From NCBI GenBank assembly GCA_916613615.1, contig OU744723.1, positions 62,504,239 through 62,568,238 of the forward strand: DNA of 64,000 nt, in the 5' to 3' direction. Below are positions 21,721 through 32,958 of the stretch, piece after piece. How positions within the stretch are numbered: the stretch's first letter is position 1; every line of letters begins with the position of its first letter. Under the pieces are notes generated by a model, which ran no database searches, had not been told where the DNA came from, and saw only the letters and a list, made by a program, of their open reading frames with translations. The DNA comes from Steromphala cineraria (taxonomy: Eukaryota; Mollusca; Gastropoda; Trochida; Trochidae). The position numbers and the translations under genes were made by a program.

Positions 21721-22320
21721 CTGTCAACAATGATCAATAAACTAGATTCAACTATAGACTAGTACAGTTATATACATTTATGTCGTGATTTGTCCATTGC
21801 TCCTTCTGTCAACAATGATCAATAAACTAGATTCAACTATAGACTAGTACAGTTATATACATTTATGTCGTGATTTGTCCATTGCTCCTTCTGTCAACAA
21901 TGATCAATAAACTAGATTCAACTATAGACTAGTACAGTTATATACATTTATGTCGTGATTTGTCCATTGCTCCTTCTGTCAACAATGATCAATAAACTAG
22001 ATTCAACTATAGACTAGTACAGTTATATACATTTATGTCGTGATTTGTCCATTGCTCCCTCTGTCAACAATGATCAATAAACTAGATTCAACTATAGACT
22101 AGTACAGTTATATACATTTATGTCGTGATTTGTCCATTGCTCCTTCTGTCAACAATGATCAATAAACTAGATTCAACTATAGACTAGTACAGTTATATAC
22201 ATTTATGTCGTGATTTGTCCATTGCTCCTTCTGTCAACAATGATCAATAAACTAGATTCAACTATAGACTAGTACAGTTATATACATTTATGTCGTGATT
22301 TGTCCATTGCTCCTCCTGTC
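21721..22320. repeat. 85-bp tandem repeat, 7 copies
   Basis: Seven near-identical 85-bp units starting at 21721, 21806, 21891, 21976, 22061, 22146 and 22231, plus a partial unit at 22316. Each contains CTGTCAACAATGATCAATAA and TGTCGTGATTTGTCCATTGC. Only single-base changes near the TCCTT end are seen, so expansion is recent. Confidence 0.97.
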
Positions 22321-22907
22321 AACCCACAATTAACCTAAAGGGATATTTCTAGCACAAATGTAAGTGACGTGTCTTAAATGGACATCTTCAGATTGGTGTA
22401 CAGTAGATATAGAGATTATTTCAAATTAAGGACAGCCAAGAAATGTTGAATTAATAAATATCATCATTAGGCTTTCCTCTACAAGAAAAGTTGTTAATAT
22501 ATGATCATAACAGAAATTATCAACCTGAACTCACATGTGAATGAACAAACAATGAATTTTCTACTTTAACGCCATGATGATTGAAATAGATCTTAAAATC
22601 TTTCATTTAACAATTAGGTCAAAAATGTGCAAGAATGTTGCACTTTCATATTGACAACTAGATATAAAGCTGTTTGTGTTTTAATTTGAATTAATTTGGA
22701 TTTAATGTAGACTTATGCGTGTATGTTTCAATTTGACCACGTTATCACAATCAGAGTTATATCATGAAGGGTCCTCCCAAAAGAATTATTAGATTAAATA
22801 TATGCATATCTGTTATATGATACTTTCACGTCCTTACACAAATTAGTGTTTGTTTCTAGAATATATGAGGATATTGAAAAATACACCTTTTTGGTTATTA
22901 CACACAA
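22321..22907. other. No recognised feature
   Basis: AT-rich DNA between two arrays; no gene or element recognised. Confidence 0.4.
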
Positions 22908-24705
22908 GAGAGAAGAGAGAAAAGAGAAGAGAGACGATGGACGGAAGAAGAGAGACGGGAGACAAGAGACGAGAGACCAGAGACCAGAGACGGTAGACGG
23001 TAGACGAGAGACGAGAGAAGAGAGAAGAGAGACGGTAGACGAGAGACGAGAGAAGAGAGACGGGGGACGGGAGGCAAGAGAAAAAAGGCGGGAGGAGGGA
23101 GACGAGAGACGGGAGACGAGGGATGGGACACGAGAGAAGATAGACGACCAGAGACGGTAGACGGTAGACGGTAGACGGTAGACGAGGGACGGTGGACGAG
23201 AGAAGAGAGACGGTAGACGAGAGACGGGAGACGAGAGAAGAGAGAAGAGAGAAGAGAGAAGAGAGAAGAGAGACGGGAGACAAGAGACGAGAGACGAGAG
23301 ACGAGAGACGAGAGACAAGAGACAAGAGACGAGAGACCAGAGAACAGAGAACAGAGACGGTAGACGAGAGACGAGAGACGAGAGAGAAAAGCCGGGAGAC
23401 GGGAGACGAGAGACGAGAGAAGAGAGAAAAGGGAAGAGTGTCGATGGACGGGAGAAGAGAGACGGGAGACAAGAGACGAGAGTCCAGAGACCAGAGACGG
23501 TAGACGAGAGACAAGGGAAGGTAGACGAGAGAAGAGAGACGAGAGAACAGAGACGGTACACGAGAGACGAGAGACGAGAGAAGAGAGACGGGGGACGGGG
23601 ACGAGAGAGGAAAGGCGGGAGGCAGGAGACGAGAGACGAGAGATGGGAGACTAGAGAAGAGAGACGAGATACGGGAGACGAGGGAAGAAAGGCGGGAGAC
23701 GATAGACGGAAGACGAGAGAAAGAGAAAAGAGAAGAGAGACGATGAACGGGAGAAGAGAGACGGGAGACGGGAGACGGGAGACAAGAGACCAGATACCAG
23801 AGACCAGAGAGGAGAGACGGGGGACGGAAGGCGAGAGAAAAAAGGCGGGAGGCGGGAGACGAGAGACGGGAGACGAGGGATGGGAGACGAGAGAAGATAG
23901 ACGAGAGACGGGAGACGAGAGATGGGAGACGAGAAGGAGAGACGGGAGACGAGGGACTAGAAACGAGAGACGGGGGACGAGAGAAAACAGACTAGAAACG
24001 AGGAACGGGAGACAAGAGACGAGAGAAGAGAGGCGGGAGAAGAGAGAAGAGGGACGGGAGACGATAGGAGAGAGAAGAGAAGCGAGAGAAGGGAGACAAG
24101 AGACGAGAGAATAGAGAAGAGAGACGATGGACGGGAGACGAGAGAAGAGAGTCGGGGGACGGGGACGAGAGAGGAAAGGCGAGAGGCGGGAGACGAGAGA
24201 TGGGAGACAAGAGAGACGGTAGACGAGAGACGAAGGAAGAGAGACGGGGGAGGCGAGAGAAAATAGGCGGGATGCGGGAGACGAGAGACGGGAGACGAGG
24301 GATGGGAGACAAGAGATTGGAGACGAGAGAAGAGAGACGAGATACGGGAGACGAGAGATGGGAGACGAGAGAAGAGAGACGAGAGACGGGAGACGAGAGA
24401 TGGGAGACGAAAGAAGAAAAACGGGAGACGAGGGACTAGAAACGAGAGACGGGGGACGAGAGAAGAGAGACGAGAAAAAAGAGACTAGAAACGAGGAACG
24501 GGAGACAAGAGACGAGAGTAGAGAGAAGAAAGGCTGGAGAAAAGAGAAGAGAGACGAGGGACGGGAGTCGATAGAAGAGAGAAGAGAGACGAGAGAAGGG
24601 AGACGAGAGACGAAAGAAGAGAGACGATGGACGGGAGACCGGAGACGAGAAACGGGAGACGAGAGCAGAAAGACGAGAGACGAGAGACGAGAAACATAAC
24701 CTTCG
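22908..24705. repeat. 1.8-kb purine-rich strand-asymmetric array
   Basis: The plus strand is made almost wholly of G and A with C in GAC (units such as GAGACGAGAGACGGGAGAC and GAAGAGAGAAGAGAGAC). There is no fixed long period; a 7-8-bp GAGACGA/GAGAAGA theme is shuffled into longer blocks. Because stop codons are rare in the pyrimidine-rich strand, it produces a 641-codon minus-strand Ser/Leu/Arg/Pro ORF and several plus-strand Arg/Glu/Gly ORFs. These are compositional artefacts. Confidence 0.9.
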
Positions 24706-25714
24706 AACCATTTATTCAATCAATTTTATGTATTTCAATTATTCCTAACCTTTCGGCATACAAAGTCAAAGTTAAGAAAGATTTGATATAGACTAAAGGA
24801 GAAGTTGATTATGTAGCAGGGAGTGTTTCCCCGAATCCCTCATCAAGTCTTGTTTATTTCCAAACCCTGAATATAAGCTTCTCTGGTGGATGTGAACATT
24901 CCAAAGCTCTAGGTAAGTTTCAGAATTACTCGTGAGTGTGTCGTGCTTATGTCTGTGTCTGATATGAACAGTTAGGTTACGCCGACCTTCTCAAAATAAG
25001 TTAACACATTCCCATAAGGGTTATAAATACTGTCCAGTAACGTTGAGTGTTGATTGAGACGGGGGACGGGAGGCGAGAGAAAATAGGCGGGAGGTGGGAG
25101 ACGAGAGACGGGAGACGAGGGATGGGAGACAAGAGATGGGAGACGAGAGAAGAAAGACGAGATACGGGAGACGAGAGATGGGAGACGAGAGAAGAGAGAC
25201 GAGAGACGGGAGACGAGAGATGGGAGATGAAAGAAGAGAGACGGGAGACGAGGGACTAGAAACGAGAGACGGGGGACGAGAGAAGAGAGACGAGAAAAAA
25301 GAGACTAGAAACGAGGAACGGGAGACAAGAGACGAGAGAAGAGAGAAGAGAGGCGGGAGAAGAGAGAAGAGAGACGAGGGACGGGAGTCGATAGCAGAGA
25401 GAAGAGAAACGAGAGAAGGGAGACGAGAGACGAGAGAAGAGAGAAGAGAGACGATGGACGGGAGACGGGAGACGAGAGACGGGAGACGAGAGCAGAGAGA
25501 CGAGAGACGAGAGACATAACCTTCGAACCATTTATTCAATCAATTTTATGTATTTCAATTATTCCTATCCATTAGGCATACAAAGTCAAAGTTAAGAAAG
25601 ATTTGATATAGACTTAAGGACTTATGAACAGTTAGGTCATGCCGACCTTCTCAAAATAAGTTAACACATTTCCATAAGGGTAACAAATACTGTCCAGTAA
25701 CGTTGAGTGTTGAT
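24244..25714. repeat. Tandem segmental duplication joining purine array and flank
   Basis: The right part of the purine array (about 24244-24705) and its unique flank (24706-25057; CATAACCTTCGAACCATTTA, CCGACCTTCTCAAAATAAGT, GTCCAGTAACGTTGAGTG) recur at 25058-25517 and 25518-25714. The second flank lacks about 170 bp (24786-24959 of the first copy). Confidence 0.85.
25058..25517. repeat. Second purine-rich array
   Basis: A 0.46-kb copy of the GAGACGAGAGACGGG-type array, closely matching the order of sub-blocks in 24244-24705 and followed by the same CATAACCTTCGAACC flank. Confidence 0.9.
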
Positions 25715-25867
25715 TTCACGACTCCCTCGCTATTGACATCAATGAATGTATTGCTTCACTGTAATTCTAAAGGCTTTCAAATTCACGGCCATCTCTGGCA
25801 ACACTAGTCATATTCAGATTGTTGCGACGTTTTACCGTATCTCATGGCGACCACAAACACTGCATGA

Positions 25868-26263
25868 GTAGAGCTAGCTGGACCGCTGTCTCTTGTGTAG
25901 TATGACTTATCAACATTTTGTGTTACTTACCATGCATTTAACAAATACTAACTGTGCACAGTTACAATAAATGTTTAGAATGCAGAGATATGGCAGGGTT
26001 GAAAACAAACACCTCAAAGTTGAAGAGTTCCCTCTGATCTCTGTTACTCCCATTACTTAAATAAAAAGTCAAATCTGCAACGTATTCGCAACCTTTCCTA
26101 GCTAGCCCACTGTCTCTCTGTGGTATGACGTCAGCATTTTATGTTCCTAACTTTGCATGTAACGTATACTGACTGTGCACAGTTTCAATAAAGAGTTCCC
26201 TCTGATCTCTAATGCTCCGATTACTTAAGTAAAACGTCAAATCTGCAACGTGTTTGCAACTTT
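25868..26263. repeat. Small tandem duplication
   Basis: 25868-26093 and 26099-26263 share CTGTCTCT-TGTGTGGTATGA-like, CTGTGCACAGTTNCAATAAA, GAGTTCCCTCTGATCTCT and GTCAAATCTGCAACGT blocks in order. The second copy lacks about 60 bp (the TGTTTAGAATGCAGAG part). Confidence 0.75.
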
Positions 26264-27497
26264 TCAAAGCATTGTTCCTGTACATGTGCTCCAAATCAAG
26301 AAAAATCTTCAAAGACTGACAAATGAATTTTTCAAAGCCGACAAACAAAGATATTTAGATATGAAACTATGTATGCCAACATCTGATGATTTTGCATAGT
26401 GAGAGAACCGGCATAGTAAAGGATATCGTGTTCTTCGTGATTAAGAGGTTAATCAGTTGTATAAGGAATGTTGAAATTGTCATTAAATGTATAGCAGTGA
26501 GAATGCTATTCCCGTAAAGAACAAAAAGGTCACTGTAATAAGCAGTTCTTTCATTCATTTTATGAGAGATCAGTGAAACATACATTTCAGCAAAAAGAGT
26601 CAGAGAATTGGCATTCAATAAAAGCATACTTGATTTCATTTTGATGAAATGGATTTTAGAAACGCCTTCAACTGCCCATTTAGAATGTTCAATAATGTTG
26701 TGTTGTGTTTGCACAATAGGTAACTGTATATAATCAATGAAATTGAAACTAAAACAAGTTTCCTTCTATTTCAAGTGGAATATTGTCATGTTATCACTGC
26801 ATGTTTGTTGCTTGTTTGTTTTTAACAATTGATGTACACTTTATCATCAAATAAGAATGCTTCAACTCCTAACAGGAACAGTTTTACTGCTTTCACGATT
26901 GTACTTAGCTCCATACTCCAACAGAATATTGTATCAAATCACTTCAACTCCATCACATTTAATTTAGCATTATGTGATAAACGGAATTTGGAACCCATAA
27001 TTCAGTGAAACAATCATTTGACTTTGTTACGTCAATAACATGTGTGAACGTATCTTAGCTCTATATTATATTAAATAGTTCTAGTTATCACAGTTGTCTT
27101 TAGAATATAACTGTTTAAATTTCATCCAAGCTCAGATCTGCAAGACTTAGTACCCCTATTGTTATTCAATGTTATTGAATCCTTACAAACTGTACAGCAT
27201 TCCTTCCCGTCAGTGACTGTTGCTTGGTGCAGTCCAGCATGTGCATGTTCTAGTTCTCGTAGAAGCGATCTACGCAGATAAACGGGTGTTTAATGTGGCT
27301 TTCAATATCAACTCCCTTGAAATCCGTTAATATGAATCACTGTTCAATTAAAGATTTAGTTGTTTCTTTCTGCTATGGACCTTAACTTCTGTCACTAAAT
27401 ACTCTCTTTCTCTCTCACATGTAGCGGGCTGAATCCTTAAACCTGCTAACATATTGGCTGCAGGTAGCCTCTCGACACGTAGACATAATCTGGATAA

Positions 27498-27542
27498 ATT
27501 TAGATCAACAGGTTTTACATTATCATAACTGTTGATCTAAAT
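27498..27542. repeat. 14-bp inverted repeat
   Basis: Perfect arms ATTTAGATCAACAG (27498-27511) and CTGTTGATCTAAAT (27529-27542) around a 17-bp loop. The half motif recurs near 5707 and 27661; likely a MITE remnant. Confidence 0.6.
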
Positions 27543-27949
27543 GTTATATTTAAGAAAAAAAAGGCTTCTCGAAAAATATGTTTAAATATTTATTTGACAA
27601 AATCTTGACTTGAAAAAATGAAAAAAAAAAACAGTTCCAAAAAAATTACCTGATAGAACATTGATCTAAATGCAGAAGATCACCATCACAATTCAAAAGA
27701 ATTGTCAATATTGTTTCTAAATGTCTGGTTAATGTTGACTCTTGACCGAATGAAATCTTAACTTATACTAAATAGATGATTCTATGTATTTTAAACCTAT
27801 ATTTTAATGAAATATGGCTTTGATGAAAAAAAGTTTAAAACAAAATCACCTAATCATGGGGATAAGGTTGAATACTTATTGGCTTTCATAAATTAATGAT
27901 AACTAAAAAAAAAGAGTTAAGTAAACATTTAATTTCTTAAAAAGGGATT

Positions 27950-30262
27950 TTGAAATAAAAACTTATTACATGGGAGCTTATATGCATGGAAAGGAGATTT
28001 GTTAGTATAAAGAAGAAATATGGGAGCTTATATGTATGGAAAGGGGATTTGTGAGTAAAGTCGAAATATGGGAGCTTATATGCATGGAAAGGGAATTTGT
28101 GAGTAATGTCTAAATATGGGAGCTTTTGTATATGCTTGGAAAGGGAATTTGTGAGTAAAGTCGAAATATGGGAGCTTATATGCATGGAAAGGTTGATTTG
28201 TGAGTATAAGGTCGACATATGGGAGCTAATATGCATAAAAAGGGAATTTGTGAGTAAAGTAGAAATATGGGAGCTTATTAACATGGAAAGGGAATTTGTG
28301 AATTTAAGTAGAAATATGGGAGCTTTTCTGCATGGAAAGGGGATTTTTGAGTAAAGTCGAAATATGGGAGCATATATGCATGGAAAGGGAATTTGTGAAC
28401 CAAAGTAAAAATATGGGAGCTTATATGCATGGAAAGGGGATTTGTGAGTATAAGGTAAAAATATGGGAGCTTATATGCATGGGAAGGGTGATTTGTGAGT
28501 ATAAGGTAGAAATATGGGAGCTTATATGCATGGGAAGGGTGATTGTAAGTATAAAGTAGAAATATGGGAGTTTATTACCATAGAAAGGGTGATTTGTGAG
28601 TATACAGTAGAAATATGGGAGCTTATATACATAGAAAGGGGATTTGTTAGTATAAAGTAGAAATATTGGAGCTTATATACATAGAAAGAGGATTTGTGAA
28701 AAAAGTAGGAATATTGGAGCTTATATACAGAGAAAGGGGGTTTGTGAGAATAAAGTAAAAATATGGGAGCTTATATGCATGGAAAAGGTGATTTGTGAGT
28801 ATAAAGAAAAAATATGGGAGCTTAAATGCATGGAAAGGGGATTTGTGAGTATATTAGAAATTTGGGAGCTTATATGCATTGAAAAGGTGATTTGTGAGTA
28901 TAAAGTAGAAATATGGGAGCTTATATGCGTTGAAAGGGGGATTTGTAAATAAAGTAGAAATAAGAGAGCTTATATGCATGGAAAGAGTGATTTGTGAGTA
29001 TAAAGTAGAAATATGGGAGCTTATATGCATAGAAAGGGTGATTTGTGAGTATCAAGAAGAAATATGGGCGCTTCTTAGCATAAAAGGAGTGATTTGTGAG
29101 TAAAGTAGAAATCTGGGAGCTTATATGCATAGAAAGGGTGATTTGTGAGTAACGTAGAAATATGGCAGCTTATATGCATAGAAGGAGTGATTTGTGAGTA
29201 TAAAGTAGAAATATGAGAGTTTATATGCATAGAAGGAGTGATTTGTGAGTATAGTAGAAATAAGGGAGTTTATATGCATAGAAGGAGTGATTTGTGAGTA
29301 TAAAGTAGAAATATGAGAGTTTATATGCATAGAAATAGGGATTTGTGAGTATAAAGTAGAAATATGAGAGTTTATATGCATAGAAGGAGTGATTTGTGAG
29401 TATCAAGAAGAAATATGGGAGCTTCTAAGCATAAAAGGAGTGATTTGTGAGTAAAGTAGAAATCTGGGAGCTTATATGCATAGAAAGGGTGATTTGTGAG
29501 TAACGTAGAAATATGGCAGCTTATATGCATAGAAAGGGTGATTTGTGAGTAAAGTAGAAATATGGGAGCTTATATGCATAGAAAGGGTGATTTGTGAGTA
29601 AAGTAGAAATATGGCAGCTTATATGCATAGAAAGGGTGATGTGTGAGTAACGTAGAAATATGGGATCTTATATGCATAGAAAGGGTGATTTGTGAGTATA
29701 AAGTAGAAATAAGGGAGTTTATATGCATAGAAGGAGTGATTTGTGAGTATCAAGAAGAAATATGGGAGCTTCTAAGCATAAAAGGAGTGATTTGTGAGTA
29801 AAGTAGAAATCTGGGAGCTTATATGCATAGAAAGGGTGATTTGTGAGTAACGTAGAAATATGGCAGCTTATATGCATAGAAAGGGTGATTTGTGAGTAAA
29901 GTAGAAATATGGGAGCTTATATGCATAGAAAGGGTGATTTGTGAGTAAAGTAGAAATATGGCAGCTTATATGCATAGAAAGGGTGATGTGTGAGTAACGT
30001 AGAAATATGGGATCTTATATGCATAGAAAGGGTGATTTGTGAGTAACGTAGAATTATGGGAGCTTATATGCATGGAAAGGGGATTTGTGAGTAAAGTAGA
30101 AATATGGGAGCTTATATGCATAGAAAGGGTGATTTGTGAGTAACGTAGAAATGTGGGATCTTATATGCATAGAAAGGGTGATTTGTGAGTAACGTGGAAA
30201 TATGGCAGCTTATATGCATTGGAAGAGTGATTTGTGAGTATAAAGTATAAATATGGGAGCTT
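27950..30262. repeat. 48-51-bp satellite, left block
   Basis: About 46 copies of a unit containing GAAATATGGGAGCTTATATG, CAT(A/G)GAAAGG and GATTTGTGAGTA(TA)AAGTA. Unit length varies through the spacer (AGTATAAAGTA, AGTAAAGTA, AGTAACGTA). Copies at the left edge are the most diverse. A variant with ATCAAGAAGAAATATGG recurs at 29051, 29402 and 29749, giving a seven-unit higher-order repeat of about 350 bp. Confidence 0.95.
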
Positions 30263-30503
30263 TTATTATACGATTGAGGTGAGATACTCTGTTCTATCAG
30301 TGAAATAAACCCTATATCTGGCTACAGTGGCAATACCCTTTATGGTCACTCTACTGAGTGGTGATAAACTTTATCACCACTCCAGTGACGTCAAGTTCAA
30401 GAGTTTGATGTCACACTGTTACAGCGGTGAGGTGACGGGCTCTTCCAAGCGGTCGCTCAACATGAAATTAGCCTTTTTTGACGTAATTAGAAGGACATCA
30501 TCA

Positions 30504-30650
30504 AATAATAAATAAAATATCTGTCAATTCTTGACAAATACCACGTTTATCTCATCTCGTGAGGTAGAAAATATGAACTTTTTACCTCACTCGATAAAAA
30601 AAACATGGTATAAGTCAAGAAAAGACAAATGTCCTATATTTATTACTCAA
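30504..30650. repeat. Diverged long hairpin, AATAAATAAAATA type
   Basis: Left arm starts AATAATAAATAAAATATCTG; the right arm ends in the inverted form ATATTTATTACTC. Arms of about 65 bp pair imperfectly through TTCTTGAC and TACCA-GTTT, with CTCGTGAGGTA on the left and TACCTCACTCG on the right. It resembles the two better preserved hairpins at 31475 and 45895. Confidence 0.6.
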
Positions 30651-30684
30651 AGGTGGTGAGATCACTCATTAGATAACAATGAGC

Positions 30685-30708
30685 TGGTAACACACATGTG
30701 TGTTACCA
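30685..30708. repeat. 24-bp perfect palindrome
   Basis: Half-site TGGTAACACACA followed directly by its reverse complement, inside the 1.37-kb insertion. A similar 20-bp palindrome with the core ACACACGTGTGT is at 44827-44846. Confidence 0.85.
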
Positions 30709-31474
30709 TCTCGTGCCAAGACAAGGAACTACTTTCGAACGTCACATGACTTCTAAGTGGCGACTGTCAAATTTTACATTCTCAACAAAATGTTAATTGA
30801 AGTGAAAGAATATTATCAAAGCGTTTTTTTTTACTTTTAAATTCGTTATCTTTTTGCTAACTAACACAAATCAATCATTCGCTCGATCACTTCACGTGTC
30901 TACCTTCTGTGTTGTCGCAAACGATGTTGCCTCCTCTGCCTACCGTAACATAAACATGGCGCTTTGACTGTTTGCTTGCTTGCCACCGAAAAAAACCCCG
31001 TAGTTTTCCCCTCCACAAGCACAAACTCCGAACATGTTTTCGCGTAACTACCTTTCCCCATGTTCTATCTCCCTGTTCCTATCAACAATGTCATGTCAAT
31101 GTCATCAATCAATGAATTCTCTGCCGTCGACACTGTCCGCGAATTTTTCAAACCTAAAAAACGTGACATAGATACATGACACATTCCGATGACGTCACTC
31201 GGCGATCTGATGACGTCACGTTGCGAGTGCACGATGTGTTGAAAGTTTTCGTTGCTTTTTAGTGTTAATGTCATCAATGTATCTTTTGATAATGAAATAT
31301 TTTTTCACCAATATACTTTGTATCATGATTATAGGCGTATGACATGTGTAAACACCAAAAACATAACGAACTATTTATTTGGACTCATGGAAATTCATAC
31401 GTTGGTTTCCCGATTGTTTCAAGTCAGCTGATTCTTGTTTGACGATTTATTTACATAAATATTGATATAAGGGT

Positions 31475-31640
31475 TGAGTAATAAATAAAATACTAAACTC
31501 ATGGTAATGTGATAACATTTTTAAGCAACTCGTGAATAGAATTTGGAATCAGACTCACTTTCGTTCGTCTGATACCAATTCTATACACTCGTTGCTTAAA
31601 AATGTTATCACATTACCATTCGTTTAGTATTCTCTATATA
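31475..31640. mobile_element. Nested palindromic element, copy 1
   Basis: Outer left GAGTAATAAATAAAATAC, outer right TAGTATTCTCTATATA. Left arm 31491-31554 pairs with right arm 31567-31629 over nearly the whole length. The loop holds CTTTCGTTCG. ACTCGT is present in the same orientation in both arms (31528-31533 and 31587-31592) and therefore forms an unpaired bubble in the stem, separating an outer stem (GATAACATTTTTAAGCA) from an inner one (ATAGAATT-GG-ATCAGAC). Confidence 0.8.
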
Positions 31641-32958
31641 TGCATGGAAAGGGGATATGTGAGTATAAAGTAGAAATATGGGAGCTTATATGCATGGAAA
31701 GGTGATTTGTGAGTATAGTAGAAATCTGGGAGCTTATATGCATGGAAAGGTGATTTGTGAGTATAAATTAGAAATATAGTAGCTTATATGCATGGAAAGG
31801 GGATTTGTGAGTATAAAGTAGAAATATGGGAGCTTATATGCATAGAAAGGTGATTTGTGAGTTAAGTAGAAATATGGGAGTTTATATGCATAGAAGGAGT
31901 GATTTGTGAGTATAAAGTATAAATATGAGAGTTTATATGCATAGAAGGAGTGATTTGTGAGTATAAAGTAGAAATATGAGAGTTTATATGCATAGAAGGA
32001 GTGATTTGTGAGTATAAAGTAGAAATATGAGAGTTTATATGCATAGAAGGAGTGATTTGTGAGTATAAAGTAGAAATATGAGAGTTTATATGCATAGAAG
32101 AAGTGATTTGTGAGTATAAAGTAGAAATATGAGAGTTTATATGCATAGAAGGAGTGATTTGTGAGTATAAAGTAGAAATATGAGAGTTTATATGCATAGA
32201 AGGAGTGATTTGTGAGTATAGTAGAAATAAGGGAGTTTATATGCATAGAAGGAGTGATTTGTGAGTATAAAGTAGAAATATGAGAGTTTATATGCATAGA
32301 AGGAGTGATTTGTGAGTATAAAGTAGAAATATGAGAGTTTATATGCATAGAAGGAGTGATTTGTGAGTATAAAGTAGAAATATGAGAGTTTATATGCATA
32401 GAAGGAGTGATTTGTGAGTATAGTAGAAATAAGGGAGTTTATATGCATAGAAGGAGTGATTTGTGAGTATAAAGTAGAAATATGAGAGTTTATATGCATA
32501 GAAGGAGTGATTTGTGAGTATAAAGTAGAAATATGAGAGTTTATATGCATAGAAGGAGTGATTTGTGAGTATAAAGTAGAAATATGAGAGTTTATATGCA
32601 TAGAAGGAGTGATTTGTGAGTATAAAGTAGAAATAAGGGAGTTTATATGCATAGAAGGAGTGATTTGTGAGTATAAAGTAGAAATATGAGAGTTTATATG
32701 CATAGAAGGAGTGATTTGTGAGTATAAAGTAGAAATATGAGAGTTTATATGCATAGAAGGAGTGATTTGTGAGTATAAAGTAGAAATATGAGAGTTTATA
32801 TGCATAGAAGGAGTGATTTGTGAGTATAAAGTAGAAATAAGGGAGTTTATATGCATAGAAGGAGTGATTTGTGAGTATAAAGTAGAAATATGAGAGTTTA
32901 TATGCATGGAAGGAGTGATTTGTGAGTATAAAGTATAAATATTGGAGCTTATATGCAG
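31638..32958. repeat. 48-51-bp satellite, right block
   Basis: Continuation of the 27950 array after the insertion. Most units here are 51 bp with GAGAGTTTATATGCATAGAA and GGAGTGATTTGTGAGTATAA and are highly homogeneous, with an AATAAGGGAG variant spaced about 204 bp apart (four units) at 32226 and 32428. Because 51 is a multiple of three, long minus-strand ORFs with a 17-residue period appear; they are artefacts. Confidence 0.95.

Larger units (their letters stand above)
25715..27949. other. Non-coding DNA with one small duplication
   Basis: Apart from the duplication at 25868-26263 and the small inverted repeat at 27498-27542, no gene or element is recognised in this AT-rich stretch. Confidence 0.4.
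30263..31637. mobile_element. 1.37-kb palindrome-rich insertion in the satellite
   Basis: The satellite breaks after GGGAGCTT at 30262 and resumes in register with ATATGCATGG at 31638, so about 1375 bp interrupt one unit. The insert has no coding capacity but many inverted repeats: 30354-30380 (13-bp arms), 30383-30418, the diverged hairpin 30504-30650, a 24-bp palindrome 30685-30708, two TGACGTCA sites (31191, 31212) and the long nested hairpin 31491-31629 at its right end. The right end TAGTATTCTCTATATA is shared with the locus at 46045-46060. A non-autonomous DNA element, possibly composite, is the best reading; clean terminal inverted repeats were not found. Confidence 0.6.

Noticed and set aside
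22794..24719. 641-codon minus-strand ORF (Ser/Leu/Pro/Arg-rich)
   Set aside because: It is the pyrimidine strand of the GA-rich array, where stops are rare. The duplicate at 25021-25539 begins with the same MNKWFEGYVSRL only because the flank is duplicated. No domain, no codon pattern, no real start context.
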